Positions 37,675 to 47,883 of a DNA stretch of 53,690 nt are shown piece by piece. The position numbers and the translations under genes are program-made. Each line of letters starts with the position of its first letter. Within the stretch, counting starts at the first letter, position 1. The stretch comes from an uncultured Pelagibacteraceae bacterium. Its GTDB lineage: Bacteria; Pseudomonadota; Alphaproteobacteria; Pelagibacterales; Pelagibacteraceae. The notes under the pieces were generated by a model. It worked only from the letters and a program-made list of their open reading frames with translations. It had not been told where the DNA came from and ran no database searches. The stretch covers positions 1-53,690 of the forward strand of contig CABYDK010000003.1 in NCBI GenBank assembly GCA_902517735.1, in the 5' to 3' direction.

Positions 37675-38130
37675 ATGTTTTTATCAACCTACGAAAACAA
37701 ATTGGACAAAAAAGGAAGGGTGTCAGTGCCTGCAAGTTTTAGATCACATTTATCTAATTTAGGATACAATGGAGTTGTTTGTTTCCCCTCATTTAACAAT
37801 CAATCTATAGAAGCATGGCCACAAGATAGAATAGAAAAAATTTCTAACTCTATAGACTCCCTAAATCCTTTTGAGGAAAAAAGAGATTATTTTGCAACAT
37901 CAGTTTTATCTGAAAGTATAAATTTACAGTTTGATAATGAAGGTAGAATTTCATTAACAAGAAAATTAATAAAACATGCAAAAATAAAAAATAGTATGAT
38001 TTTTGTTGGTCAAGGAAAAACATTCCAAATATGGGAACCAACATTATTTGAAAAATTTAAGGTCAACTCGAAAAAAAAAGCAAATATAAATCGAGCAAGT
38101 CTTAAATGGGAGCATCAATTAAACAAATAA
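37675..38130 (+). CDS. mraZ: Transcriptional regulator MraZ
   Basis: 151 residues with two SpoVT/AbrB-like repeats: FLSTYENKLDKKGRVSVPASFR and, in the second half, ESINLQFDNEGRISLTRKLIKHA (cited as LQFDNEGRISLTRKLI). The DxKGR and DxxGR motifs are the DNA-binding hallmarks. MraZ forms ring-shaped oligomers that bind repeats upstream of its own operon and repress the dcw cluster. AAAGGA at 37658-37663 may be its ribosome binding site. An overlapping out-of-frame ATG lies 7 bases upstream and is not used. It is first in the cluster, 15 bases before ftsZ. Confidence 0.96.
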   Translation: MFLSTYENKLDKKGRVSVPASFRSHLSNLGYNGVVCFPSFNNQSIEAWPQDRIEKISNSIDSLNPFEEKRDYFATSVLSESINLQFDNEGRISLTRKLIKHAKIKNSMIFVGQGKTFQIWEPTLFEKFKVNSKKKANINRASLKWEHQLNK

Positions 38131-38145
38131 TAGAGGGGATAAAAA

Positions 38146-39627
38146 ATGACAATAAATTTTAAAGCACCAGAAATAAAAGAGCTACAACCAAGATTATTAG
38201 TAATGGGTATTGGTGGAGCGGGTGGAAATGCTATTAATGAAATGATTGAGAATGGAATGCAAGGGGTAGAATTTATTGCGGTTAATACTGATGCTCAAGA
38301 TTTAAAGCATAGTAAAGCTAAATCAAAAATTCAAATAGGTTTAAATTTAACTAAAGGATTAGGCGCTGGGGCGAAATTAGATATTGGACAAGCTGCTGCG
38401 GATGAATCTTTAAATGATATTGTAAATATTTTACAAGGTGCAAATATGGTCTTTATTGCTGCTGGTATGGGTGGTGGCACTGGAACAGGAGCAGCACATG
38501 TAATTGCAAGAGCGGCAAAAGAATTAAATATTTTAACAGTAGGAGTTGTAACACTTCCGTTTTTATATGAAGGTCCTTCAAGAATGAGAAGGGCTCATCA
38601 AGGTTTGGAGGAACTTAGAAGACATGTTGATACAATTATTGTCATTCCAAATCAAAACTTATTTAAAATAGCTAACGAACAAACAACATTTGAAGAGTCA
38701 TTTAATCTTTCAAACAATGTATTAATGCACGGTGTTCAAAGTATTACAGACTTAATGGTGAGACCTGGATTGATTAATCTGGACTTTGCTGATGTTGAGT
38801 CTGTAATGGCATCTATGGGCAAAGCAATGATGGGAACAGGCGAGGCCGAAGGAGAAGATAGAGCTATGAAAGCTGCTGAAATGGCAATTAGTAATCCATT
38901 AATTGATGACTATACTTTGAAAGGCGCAAAAGGACTATTAGTTAATATTACTGGTGGTAAAGATTTAAAACTTTTTGAAGTTGATGAAGCAGTGAATAAA
39001 GTAAGGGCAGAAGTTGATCCAGAGGCAGAATTAATTATCGGTGCAATAACTGATACAGAATTGGATGGAAAGATGAGAGTTTCAATTGTTGCAACATCTT
39101 TAGATGGTCAACAACCTGAAACAAAATCAGTAATTAATATGGTTCATAGGATACAAAATAGGAACCTAGGATACTCAGACTTTTCAACAAGTAATGGTAC
39201 AGCTTCATTTAGTTTTTCTAATTCTAACTCAAATCCAATTTCCAATGGAGCTAATGCGTTAAAACTTGAAAATGAGATCGTTTCTGAAAATGCAACCCAC
39301 CAAAACGCTCATGATAATATAAATCAAGTTAATAACGAATATCATGAGGAACTATTAAAAAATCAAGAGGCTGAAAATATTGTTGAGAATACTTTCAATG
39401 ATGACGAAATTTCATTTACAGAAGAAGCCACAAAACTAAACGAAAATTCAGAAAATAATGAAGATATAAATAATGATTTAAGTGAATTTGGGGTGGATTC
39501 TCAATCTCCAGATTTATTTAACAATGATAATGAGACTTCTAACTCTGATGAACTTTTGTTAACTGAAAATGAAGATCAAGAAGATGATCTAGAAATACCG
39601 GCATTTTTAAGAAGACAAAAAAATTAA
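38146..39627 (+). CDS. ftsZ: Cell division protein FtsZ
   Basis: 493 residues. GTP-binding motifs: [13 protein letters not shown] (residues 21-33), tubulin signature GGGTGTG (109-115), and the T7 catalytic loop NLDFADVES (211-219). After residue ~335 comes an Asn/Glu/Ser-rich linker of about 150 residues, ending in the conserved C-terminal peptide [11 protein letters not shown] that binds FtsA and other partners. This is a canonical division FtsZ, not a truncated paralogue. It polymerises into the Z ring at midcell. Its place second in the cluster is unusual: normally it follows ftsA at the far end. Confidence 0.98.
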   Translation: MTINFKAPEIKELQPRLLVMGIGGAGGNAINEMIENGMQGVEFIAVNTDAQDLKHSKAKSKIQIGLNLTKGLGAGAKLDIGQAAADESLNDIVNILQGANMVFIAAGMGGGTGTGAAHVIARAAKELNILTVGVVTLPFLYEGPSRMRRAHQGLEELRRHVDTIIVIPNQNLFKIANEQTTFEESFNLSNNVLMHGVQSITDLMVRPGLINLDFADVESVMASMGKAMMGTGEAEGEDRAMKAAEMAISNPLIDDYTLKGAKGLLVNITGGKDLKLFEVDEAVNKVRAEVDPEAELIIGAITDTELDGKMRVSIVATSLDGQQPETKSVINMVHRIQNRNLGYSDFSTSNGTASFSFSNSNSNPISNGANALKLENEIVSENATHQNAHDNINQVNNEYHEELLKNQEAENIVENTFNDDEISFTEEATKLNENSENNEDINNDLSEFGVDSQSPDLFNNDNETSNSDELLLTENEDQEDDLEIPAFLRRQKN

Positions 39628-39645
39628 TGGTCTTCGAAAAAATAA

Positions 39646-40656
39646 ATGGAAGCCACCATAGTATCGGATGCTGTAAAACATTATCCTGTACTGCTAAAAG
39701 AAGTTATTAGCGTTATTTCCCCTCTACATGGTGGCACATTTATTGATTGCACTTTTGGACAAGGTGGCTACACAAAAGAAATCCTTAAATATCAAAATAC
39801 TAAAGTAATTGGTTTAGATAGAGATATAAACAGTGAGATTATTGGAAAAATAATTCAAGAAAAATTTCCTGATCGTTTTTTGTTTAAAAATTTAAAATTC
39901 AGTATGTTAAATAATCTAAAATTAAAAAATGAAAACATAAAAGGTATTGTTTTCGATTTAGGTTATTCATTTACACAAATGAAAGATCCTAAAAAAGGTT
40001 TATCATTTAACTCACAAGGAGAACTTAATATGATGATGGGCCTCAATGATTTCTCAGCCAAAGAAGCAATAAATAATCTTGAAGTTAAAGAAATAGAAAA
40101 AATATTAAAATATTTTGGTGATGAAAACGATGCTAAAATTATAGCAAAAAATATTGTAAAAGAAAGACAGCTTAAAATAATTGATACCCAAGAACTTGTT
40201 AGAATCATAGAAAAATCGAAAAGAAAAAAAAACTATAGAGTTCATAGTTCTACAAAAACTTTTCAAGCATTAAGAATTTTTGTAAACAAAGAAATAAGTG
40301 AATTAATTAATGGTTTAATAAATTCTGCTAAAATTTTAAAGAAGGATGGTATTTTAGCTGTAGTTACATTTCATTCATTAGAAGACAAAATAGTCAAATA
40401 TTTTTTTAAAAGTTTATCTGAAAATAAAAGTATTTCCAGATACGAGCCAAAAGTTCAGCAAAAAAAAATTTCATTTAAAATGCCTTTAAAAAAACCAATT
40501 GTTCCATCGGATAAAGAATTAAAAGATAATCTACCCTCAAGGTCTGCTAAATTAAGGTATCTTATAAAACAAGTGGATGAATATGAAATTGAAAGCGATA
40601 TTTTAAATAAATTTTCTGAATTAATTGAGATAGAAAATTTAGGTTTAAAACTATGA
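39646..40656 (+). CDS. rsmH: 16S rRNA (cytosine(1402)-N4)-methyltransferase
   Basis: 336 residues (also called MraW). The N-terminus [15 protein letters not shown] precedes the SAM motif [16 protein letters not shown] (about residues 28-43). [19 protein letters not shown] matches the family's DLGVSSxQxxxxxRGFSF segment. The C-terminus has the [17 protein letters not shown] motif and PSRSAKLR. It modifies C1402 in the decoding centre together with RsmI. It overlaps the ftsL-like gene by 4 bases (ATGA). Confidence 0.97.
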   Translation: MEATIVSDAVKHYPVLLKEVISVISPLHGGTFIDCTFGQGGYTKEILKYQNTKVIGLDRDINSEIIGKIIQEKFPDRFLFKNLKFSMLNNLKLKNENIKGIVFDLGYSFTQMKDPKKGLSFNSQGELNMMMGLNDFSAKEAINNLEVKEIEKILKYFGDENDAKIIAKNIVKERQLKIIDTQELVRIIEKSKRKKNYRVHSSTKTFQALRIFVNKEISELINGLINSAKILKKDGILAVVTFHSLEDKIVKYFFKSLSENKSISRYEPKVQQKKISFKMPLKKPIVPSDKELKDNLPSRSAKLRYLIKQVDEYEIESDILNKFSELIEIENLGLKL

Positions 40657-40970
40657 AAAAATTAATAGTTTTTGCAGTAATATTTACCCTAATCATATCT
40701 ACCTCTTTAATAAAGAATTCCACAAAAGATTTAGATGATCAAATTTATTCTTTAAGAGAAAATATTTTATTTTTAAAAAACAGATTGAATGACTCAAAAT
40801 TGGAATTTGATTATTTAAGTTCTTCAGAAAAATTATTAGAATATCAGAAATTATATTTTGAAAATTTATTAATAAAGAAATCACTAAAAGAATTAAAAAC
40901 TTTAGAAATTATAGATAAAGAACTAGTTATCACTGAGTTAAAAATATCAGGAAAAAATAATGAAAAATAA
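40653..40970 (+). CDS. ftsL: FtsL-like cell division protein (by position and topology)
   Basis: 105 residues: a short cytosolic start (MKK), one hydrophobic segment (about 4-20), then a predicted coiled coil ([23 protein letters not shown]). FtsL sequences diverge strongly; the gene's place between rsmH and ftsI, single-pass topology and coiled coil are the evidence. FtsL forms a complex with FtsB and FtsQ that activates FtsWI. It overlaps rsmH by 4 bases and ftsI by 11. Confidence 0.78.
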   Translation: MKKLIVFAVIFTLIISTSLIKNSTKDLDDQIYSLRENILFLKNRLNDSKLEFDYLSSSEKLLEYQKLYFENLLIKKSLKELKTLEIIDKELVITELKISGKNNEK

Positions 40971-42642
40971 AGAAAGATTTATTTTATACGATAATAACAA
41001 TGAATTTGAATACGCAAAAACTAAATCTGATATTAATATAAAATTCAATCGGGTAGCGTTTATTTTTTTTATTTTTTTTATTATTTCAATTATATATTCA
41101 ATTCATTTAGTTCATCTTGGCTCAAGAAATTCTGATGATTTAAATAAAAATCAGATAAAAGTTTTTAGTAAACTTAAACGGGCAGATATTGTAGATAGAA
41201 ATGATAATTTTTTGGCAAGAACAGTAAGCTCAATAGATATTGGTATAAATCCAGTTGAAATAATTAATGAAGAAAAATTATTATTAAATCTTAGGTATAT
41301 TTTTCCAAATAAAGATTATGAGTCGATAAGATTAAAATTTAAGAAAAAAAAATTTTTTTGGTTTGAAAAAAAAATTTCCGACGAAAATTATGAAAAAATA
41401 ATGATGCTTGGAGACAAATCTATTAAATCTGAGGAAAAACTTACAAGGATTTATCCACAAAAAAACTTATTTAGTCATATTATTGGACAAATTGATGATG
41501 ACAATAATGGTATCTCTGGACTTGAAAAATCTTTAGACAAAGAATTAAAAAAAGATAAAGATAAAATTCATTTAACTGTAGATAAAGATATTCAATTTTT
41601 AATAAGGGAAGAATTAATCAAATTTAATGAAGTTTTTAAAACAAAAGGAAGCGCAGCAATATTAATCGATGTTAATTCTGGAGAAATTTTGTCTTTAACA
41701 TCACTTCCAGATTTTAATCCAAATCAAAGAACTAACATCACCGACGAGAATTATATTAATAGAGTAACAAAGGGTGTTTATGAATTTGGCTCTGTTTTTA
41801 AGACTTTTACTCTTGCAGCAGGTATTCACGAAAAAGCTGTAGAACCAGAAACACAATTTAAAAATTTAGAAAAAAGCATTCAATGTGGAAAAAACACAAT
41901 TAGTGAATATGATAAAAAAATTCCATCTGATCTAACTGCTGAACAAATACTCATTAGATCAGGTAACATAGGGTCAGTTAGGATTGCTCAAGCTATTGGT
42001 TTGGAAAAATTTAAAAATTTTTTGGATAAATTAAGTTTAATAAGTGCAATTAAATTTGATATTGAAGAAGTGGGAGTACCTATACCTTTTAAATGGGGAA
42101 AGTGTAAATTAGCAACAACTTCTTACGGTCATGGAATTACAACCACAATTCTTCAATTAGCTAACGCTTATTCAATAATAGTAAATGGTGGCTATAAGAT
42201 TAATCCTACTTTAATCAAAAATAAATCTAAGATTAAAAATAAAAAGATACTGAATAACGATGTATCTAAAAAGATTAATCCAATTCTAAGAAAAATTGTG
42301 ACAAATAAAGAAGGTACTGCATCTCTAGCTAATGTTGATGGATATCAAGTTGGAGGAAAAACAGGCACTGCTCAGACAAGTATTTTTGGCGGATATTCAA
42401 ATAAAAAAATCAATACTTTTGCATCAGTTTTTCCATCTTCCAATCCAAAATATGTATTTATTGTTATGTTAGATGAACCTAAAACTAATAGTGAATATAT
42501 TTATAATTATAGAGACGGTTCGGGAATTAAATATAAAGGCACACCATTTAATACTGCAGGTTGGACATCAGTAGAAGTTGTTGGACAAATTATTGAAAAA
42601 ATTGGGCCTATTTTAGCCACAAAATATAATGAAGTTTATTAA
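40960..42642 (+). CDS. ftsI: Penicillin-binding protein FtsI (PBP3), septal transpeptidase
   Basis: 560 residues. A single membrane segment (about 31-52) is followed by the PBP dimer domain with RADIVDRNDNFLA, GQIDDDNNGISGLE, and the transpeptidase domain. Active-site motifs are SVFK (S278-K281), SGN (334-336) and KTG (467-469). It crosslinks septal peptidoglycan as partner of FtsW. The cytosolic N-terminal tail of ~30 residues is charged. The murEF gene starts 2 bases after the stop. Confidence 0.98.
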   Translation: MKNKERFILYDNNNEFEYAKTKSDINIKFNRVAFIFFIFFIISIIYSIHLVHLGSRNSDDLNKNQIKVFSKLKRADIVDRNDNFLARTVSSIDIGINPVEIINEEKLLLNLRYIFPNKDYESIRLKFKKKKFFWFEKKISDENYEKIMMLGDKSIKSEEKLTRIYPQKNLFSHIIGQIDDDNNGISGLEKSLDKELKKDKDKIHLTVDKDIQFLIREELIKFNEVFKTKGSAAILIDVNSGEILSLTSLPDFNPNQRTNITDENYINRVTKGVYEFGSVFKTFTLAAGIHEKAVEPETQFKNLEKSIQCGKNTISEYDKKIPSDLTAEQILIRSGNIGSVRIAQAIGLEKFKNFLDKLSLISAIKFDIEEVGVPIPFKWGKCKLATTSYGHGITTTILQLANAYSIIVNGGYKINPTLIKNKSKIKNKKILNNDVSKKINPILRKIVTNKEGTASLANVDGYQVGGKTGTAQTSIFGGYSNKKINTFASVFPSSNPKYVFIVMLDEPKTNSEYIYNYRDGSGIKYKGTPFNTAGWTSVEVVGQIIEKIGPILATKYNEVY

Positions 42643-42644
42643 AA

Positions 42645-45488
42645 ATGCTTCTTGGAAACTTCATAAAAAATATAAATAGAAAATATTACAAAACATATTT
42701 CTCTGGTGTAGCTTTTAACAGCAAGCAGGTTAAAAAAGATAATATTTTTTTTGCAATTGAAGGCACTAAATTTGATGGAAATAAATATATTTTCGATGCA
42801 ATAAATAATGGAGCGAAAATAATAATTTCAAAAAAAAATATTAAATTCAGAGATAAAAATATAATTTGTTTAAGAGAGGATAATCCAAGAAAATTATTAG
42901 CTGAAATTTCTTTTAAACTGATAAAAAATAAACCAGTTAATCTTATTGCTGTAACTGGAACTAATGGAAAATCGTCTATAGCAGATTTTTATTATCAAAT
43001 ATTAACTTTAAATAATAAGAAAGCTGCAACTATTGGAACTTTAGGAGTTCGTTCCAAAACAGTAAATTTTGATTTATTAAATACAACAATCGACCCAATA
43101 CATTTGGGGCAAATTTTAAAAAAGCTTAAAAATCATAGAATAGAAAATGTGATCATGGAAGCTTCAAGCCACGGTTTAGATCAAAATAGATTAGATGGAT
43201 TAATTTTTAATACAGGAATATTTTCAAATTTATCTCAAGATCATCTAGATTATCACAAAAACTTGAAAGATTATTTAGATGCAAAACTTTATTTATTTAG
43301 AAATCTTATAAAAAAAAAGGGAAATATAATAACTGATTCAAAAATACCTGAGTTTGATAAGATTAAAAAAATCGCAAAAAAAAAATTTTTAAAACTTAAT
43401 ACCTTAGAGGGTAAAAATGAAAAGTTGAAAATTTTAACTCATTCTTTTCACGATGAATCTCAAATTCTTAAAATAAAATATAAAGGTGTTGTTAAGCTTA
43501 TAAGAATAAATCTAATTGGAAAAATCCAAATTAAAAATATCTTAATGGCACTTATAGCTGCGGAAAAAAGTGGATTAAATTTAAACAAAATTTTGAATGT
43601 TTTACCAAGTCTCAAACCTATCGAAGGAAGATTTGAAAAAATAGGTATGATTAAAAATAAATCAAAAGTAGTTTTAGATTATGCACATACTCCTGATGCT
43701 TTAAAAACATGCCTTTTGAATTTAAAAGAACAATTCCCAGATAAGAAAATAATTTTATTATTTGGATGTGGTGGAAATAGAGACCAGAACAAACGTTCTA
43801 AAATGGGAAAAATCGCTGATATCTTTTCAGACGAAATATATCTTACCGATGATAATCCAAGATTTGAGAGTTCACATAAAATTAGAAAAGATATTAGAAC
43901 CGGAATAAAAAAAACAAAAGTTATAGAAATTTCAGATAGAGGTCAAGCAATAGCCCAGGCAATTAAAAATTTAACAACTGGAGAAATTTTGCTTGTTGCT
44001 GGAAAAGGCCATGAAAAAGTTCAAGATATTGGCAAACGAAAAATTTTTTTTTCAGATAAAAAAATTATTTTGAAATCAATTAAAACTAAAAATCATTCTT
44101 TATTTAATAATCTTAAATTAAATATAATTAGAGAAGTTTCTGGCAATAAAAAATTTCCTTTTTCACTTAAATTAAAACAAGCTAGAATTAATTCTAAAGA
44201 GGTTAAAAAAGATGACATTTTTTTTGCAATTAAAGGAAATAAAAATGATGGAAATAAATTTATAAGCCAATCTTTTAAAAATAAAGCTTCATTAGCAGTA
44301 GTAAATAAAATTCAAAAAAAATTAAAAATATATAATCAAATCAAAGTTAAAAATACATTAAAATTTTTAACAGATATTTCAGGAATTTTTAGAAAAAATA
44401 TAAATACTAAAATAATTGCTATAACAGGAAGTTGTGGAAAAACATCACTTAAAGAATTGTTAGGAAATACATTAAAGAAAATTTCTAAGGTGAGTATATC
44501 TCCAAGATCATTTAATAATAAATATGGAGTTCCTTTAAGTCTTTTTAATTTAAATTATGCTGACAATTATGGAGTTTTAGAGGTAGGTATGGATAAAAAG
44601 GGTGAAATAGATAATTTATCTAAAATTATTAAACCAAATGTAAGTGTCATTACTAATATTAATTATGCACATGCAAAAAATTTTAATAATATAAAAAGTA
44701 TTGCATTAGCCAAGTCAGAAATTATTTATAATACAAGACCAAAGGGTTATATTGTGTTAAATGCAGATGATAGGTTTTTTAAATTGCATAAAACGATTGC
44801 TTTTAAGAAAAATTTAAAAGTGATTTCATTTGGTGTTAAAAACCAAAAATCTAATATTTGTTTAAAGAATATAAATAGAAATGGTAAGAATTTTTTGATT
44901 AAAATTGAGTATGATAATCTTAAAAAAAATTTTTTAATTTCAAATAATTTTCAAAGTAATATCTACAACATTTTAGGGGCAATAGCTGTAATGAGCATTT
45001 ATTTTGATATTTCTGAATTAAATAAAAATATTTTCTTAAATTTTGAAATACCTAAAGGACGCGGTGATATTTCACGTATCAAGATGATGAATAAAAATAT
45101 CAATTTAGTTGATGAAAGTTACAATTCTAATCCTTTATCTCTTAAGTCTGCTATTTTAAATTTTGAAAAAATTGAATCAAAAAAATCAAAAAAATATCTT
45201 TTAATTGGAGATATGTTAGAACTTGGAAGACACTCAAAAAAACTTCATAAATCTATTGCTCCTATAATTAATAAAACAAAAATTAATAAAGTATTTGTTA
45301 AAGGAAATAATGTTAAATTAATATTTCAAAAACTTTCTAAATCTAAAAAGGGCAGAGTTTTGCATAACAAGTCTCAAATTATAGAATTTATAAAAAAAGA
45401 CTTAAATAATGACGATTATTTAATGATCAAAGCCTCAAATGCGACAGGTTTTAATCAGATAGTAAAAGACATAAAAGGATTTAAATAA
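42645..45488 (+). CDS. murE/murF: Bifunctional MurE-MurF ligase fusion
   Basis: 947 residues in one frame. The MurE half (1-~475) has P-loop VTGTNGKSS (103-111), TTIDPIHLG, MEASSHGLDQNR and DDNPRFE (about 400), whose DNPR motif marks meso-diaminopimelate specificity. The MurF half (~490-947) begins with a second Mur N-terminal domain (ARINSKEVKKDDIFFAIKG) and has P-loop ITGSCGKTS near 592, VLEVGMDKKGEID and DESYNSNPLS. Together they add mDAP and then D-Ala-D-Ala to UDP-MurNAc-dipeptide. There is no stop or internal start suggestive of two genes. mraY starts on the base of its stop. Confidence 0.97.
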   Translation: MLLGNFIKNINRKYYKTYFSGVAFNSKQVKKDNIFFAIEGTKFDGNKYIFDAINNGAKIIISKKNIKFRDKNIICLREDNPRKLLAEISFKLIKNKPVNLIAVTGTNGKSSIADFYYQILTLNNKKAATIGTLGVRSKTVNFDLLNTTIDPIHLGQILKKLKNHRIENVIMEASSHGLDQNRLDGLIFNTGIFSNLSQDHLDYHKNLKDYLDAKLYLFRNLIKKKGNIITDSKIPEFDKIKKIAKKKFLKLNTLEGKNEKLKILTHSFHDESQILKIKYKGVVKLIRINLIGKIQIKNILMALIAAEKSGLNLNKILNVLPSLKPIEGRFEKIGMIKNKSKVVLDYAHTPDALKTCLLNLKEQFPDKKIILLFGCGGNRDQNKRSKMGKIADIFSDEIYLTDDNPRFESSHKIRKDIRTGIKKTKVIEISDRGQAIAQAIKNLTTGEILLVAGKGHEKVQDIGKRKIFFSDKKIILKSIKTKNHSLFNNLKLNIIREVSGNKKFPFSLKLKQARINSKEVKKDDIFFAIKGNKNDGNKFISQSFKNKASLAVVNKIQKKLKIYNQIKVKNTLKFLTDISGIFRKNINTKIIAITGSCGKTSLKELLGNTLKKISKVSISPRSFNNKYGVPLSLFNLNYADNYGVLEVGMDKKGEIDNLSKIIKPNVSVITNINYAHAKNFNNIKSIALAKSEIIYNTRPKGYIVLNADDRFFKLHKTIAFKKNLKVISFGVKNQKSNICLKNINRNGKNFLIKIEYDNLKKNFLISNNFQSNIYNILGAIAVMSIYFDISELNKNIFLNFEIPKGRGDISRIKMMNKNINLVDESYNSNPLSLKSAILNFEKIESKKSKKYLLIGDMLELGRHSKKLHKSIAPIINKTKINKVFVKGNNVKLIFQKLSKSKKGRVLHNKSQIIEFIKKDLNNDDYLMIKASNATGFNQIVKDIKGFK

Positions 45489-46573
45489 TGCTATATCAAT
45501 TTTTACTAAACTTTGTTGATACTTTTGGATTTTTAAATGTTTTTAAATATTTAACATTTAGAACTGGTTTATCAGTTTTTACTTCTTTGATAATAGTTTT
45601 AATTATTGGTGGCCCATTTATCAGATTTTTTTCAAACCAAAAAATTTTAAATCCGATACGTGATGATGGTCCAGAAGATCATATTATAAAAAAAATTGGA
45701 ACACCAACAATGGGTGGAGTAATTATATTACTAGGCTTATTGATATCAGTACTATGTTGGGGTGATTTATCTAATATTAATATTCTATTTTGTATATTTA
45801 TCGCAGTTTCTTTTGGACTGTTAGGAGCCTTTGATGATTATAAAAAAATTAAACGTAGTAATTCTTCAGGAATATCATCTAAATTGAAAATAATTTTACA
45901 AATTATAATAGCAATTACAGGAGTATGTTTCTTTGTATATTTTGTAGATTATCAAGATATCACAAATTTATATTTTCCATTTTTTAAAAATCTGATCATA
46001 AATCTTGGTTGGTTTTTTATTCCTTTTTCAGTATTTGTAATTGTTGGTTCATCTAATGCTGTAAACCTTACAGATGGTCTAGATGGTTTAGCTACAGTAC
46101 CGGTGATATTAGTTGCAGTTTGTTTTGCTTTTATAAGTTATGTTACAGGAAATGTTGTGTTTTCTGGTTATTTGCAAATACCTTACATAGAAGGCACTGG
46201 AGAAGTATCAATTTTTTGTGGAGCAATAATAGGTTCATGCTTAGGTTTTTTATGGTTTAATGCTCCTCCGGCTAAGATTTTTATGGGTGATACTGGCTCA
46301 TTGTCTTTAGGAGGTTCTTTAGGAGCCGTAGGGATAATTACAAAACACGAAATTGTTTTAGCAATTACAGGAGGTCTTTTTGTTTTGGAAGCAGTTTCTG
46401 TAATGGTCCAAGTAATATCATATAAACTTACAGGAAAAAGAATCTTTAAGATGGCACCAATACACCATCATTTTGAAAAGAAAGGCTGGCCTGAGTCAAC
46501 AGTTGTGATTAGGTTTTGGATTATTTCAATAATTTTAGCAATGATAGGTTTAGCTACCTTAAAATTAAGATAA
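45488..46573 (+). CDS. mraY: Phospho-N-acetylmuramoyl-pentapeptide transferase
   Basis: 361 residues with about ten membrane helices. Key motifs: GTPTMGG, FGAFDDYKKIKR-like stretch (LGAFDDYKKIKR, catalytic Asp pair), NLTDGLDGLA, FMGDTGSLSLGG and the HHHFEKKGWPE loop. MraY joins UDP-MurNAc-pentapeptide to undecaprenyl phosphate, giving lipid I. It shares one base with the murEF stop (TAATG) and one with the murD start, so translation is probably coupled. Confidence 0.98.
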   Translation: MLYQFLLNFVDTFGFLNVFKYLTFRTGLSVFTSLIIVLIIGGPFIRFFSNQKILNPIRDDGPEDHIIKKIGTPTMGGVIILLGLLISVLCWGDLSNINILFCIFIAVSFGLLGAFDDYKKIKRSNSSGISSKLKIILQIIIAITGVCFFVYFVDYQDITNLYFPFFKNLIINLGWFFIPFSVFVIVGSSNAVNLTDGLDGLATVPVILVAVCFAFISYVTGNVVFSGYLQIPYIEGTGEVSIFCGAIIGSCLGFLWFNAPPAKIFMGDTGSLSLGGSLGAVGIITKHEIVLAITGGLFVLEAVSVMVQVISYKLTGKRIFKMAPIHHHFEKKGWPESTVVIRFWIISIILAMIGLATLKLR

Positions 46574-47883
46574 TGAATGAAAATTCAAATATTTTTATCA
46601 ATAAAAAAATTCTAATTTATGGTCTTGGTAAAAGTGGTATTTCATCTTTTAAATTTTTAAAAAAAAGAAATCAGGTTTTTTTATTTGATGATAATAATAA
46701 GATAAAATTAAATAGTTACACCAAAAAAAATCTAATTTCATTAAGCCTTATTAAAAAAATCAAATTTGATTTGATTGTAATAAGTCCGGGCATAAATAAT
46801 AAAAAATGTAAATTAAATAAATTTTTAAAAAAAAATTCAAAAATCATTTATACAGATTTAGACATATTTTATTCTTTTTATAAAAATCTGTGTATTACTA
46901 TTACAGGAACAAACGGTAAATCTACTACCTGCCAGTTATTACATCAGGTTCTAAAACAACAGAAATATGACGCTAGATTGGCTGGTAATATTGGTTATCC
47001 AATTTTATCTATCAAAAAAATTAAAGAAGACACTATTTTTGTTATTGAAGCTTCATCTTATCAATTAGAATATAGCAAATTATTTAAATCTAAATATGCT
47101 GCAATACTTAATATCTCTCCAGACCATTTAGAAAGACATGGAACAATAAACAATTATATTTTAGCAAAATTTAAACTTATCAAAAATCAAAATAAAAACT
47201 CAATAGTATTAGTAAATAAATTCGATAAATATATTCAAAATAGAATTAAAAAAATTAAATACAAAAGTAAAATTATCGAAGTTGATACAAAACCTAAAAA
47301 AAAATTTATTAATATATTTCATAATGAATATTTCTTATCAGCATCAAATATTGAAAATCTGTCATTCGTAATTGAATTAGCAAAAAAATTTAATGTTAAA
47401 AAAGGCAATTTGATTAAAGCAGTTAAAAAATTTAAGGGTTTGAATTATCGTCAGCAGATAATTTTTAAAAATAAAAAAGTTTCAATTATCAACGATTCAA
47501 AATCTACCAGTTATTCATCTTCAATTGAAATGTTGAAAAGAAAGAATAATATTTATTGGTTAATGGGGGGTATACCAAAAATTGGTGATAAATTTAATTT
47601 ATCTAAAAATTATTGCAGGAAAGTTCAAGGTTATATTTTTGGAGTTAATCAAAAAAAATTTTCTATAGATCTAAAAAAAAAAATTAAAATTAAAAATTTT
47701 TTTAATTTATCAAAAGCATTAAATGAATTGTTTAAAGATGTTAAAAAAGATAATTCCTCTAATAAAACTATTCTTTTTAGCCCTGCCGCAGCATCTTTTG
47801 ATAATTTTAAAAATTTTGAAGATAGAGGAAAATATTTTAATAAATTAATAAAAAAGAATATTTATGCTAGAAAAATTTTTTAA
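46573..47883 (+). CDS. murD: UDP-N-acetylmuramoylalanine-D-glutamate ligase
   Basis: 436 residues from the ATG at 46573 (MNENSNIF), which shares a base with the mraY stop. An in-frame ATG at 46516 lies inside mraY and is not needed. N-terminal IYGLGKSGISSF is the nucleotide-binding-like domain; ATP site ITGTNGKSTTCQLL near residue 116; ASSYQLEY, LNISPDHLERHG and INDSKSTS (Mur C-terminal region). MurD adds D-glutamate. It overlaps ftsW by 20 bases. Confidence 0.96.
   Translation: MNENSNIFINKKILIYGLGKSGISSFKFLKKRNQVFLFDDNNKIKLNSYTKKNLISLSLIKKIKFDLIVISPGINNKKCKLNKFLKKNSKIIYTDLDIFYSFYKNLCITITGTNGKSTTCQLLHQVLKQQKYDARLAGNIGYPILSIKKIKEDTIFVIEASSYQLEYSKLFKSKYAAILNISPDHLERHGTINNYILAKFKLIKNQNKNSIVLVNKFDKYIQNRIKKIKYKSKIIEVDTKPKKKFINIFHNEYFLSASNIENLSFVIELAKKFNVKKGNLIKAVKKFKGLNYRQQIIFKNKKVSIINDSKSTSYSSSIEMLKRKNNIYWLMGGIPKIGDKFNLSKNYCRKVQGYIFGVNQKKFSIDLKKKIKIKNFFNLSKALNELFKDVKKDNSSNKTILFSPAAASFDNFKNFEDRGKYFNKLIKKNIYARKIF

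Noticed and set aside
46516..46572. Upstream in-frame start for murD
   Set aside because: Would overlap mraY by 58 bases; the ATG at 46573 coupled to the mraY stop begins the recognisable domain.
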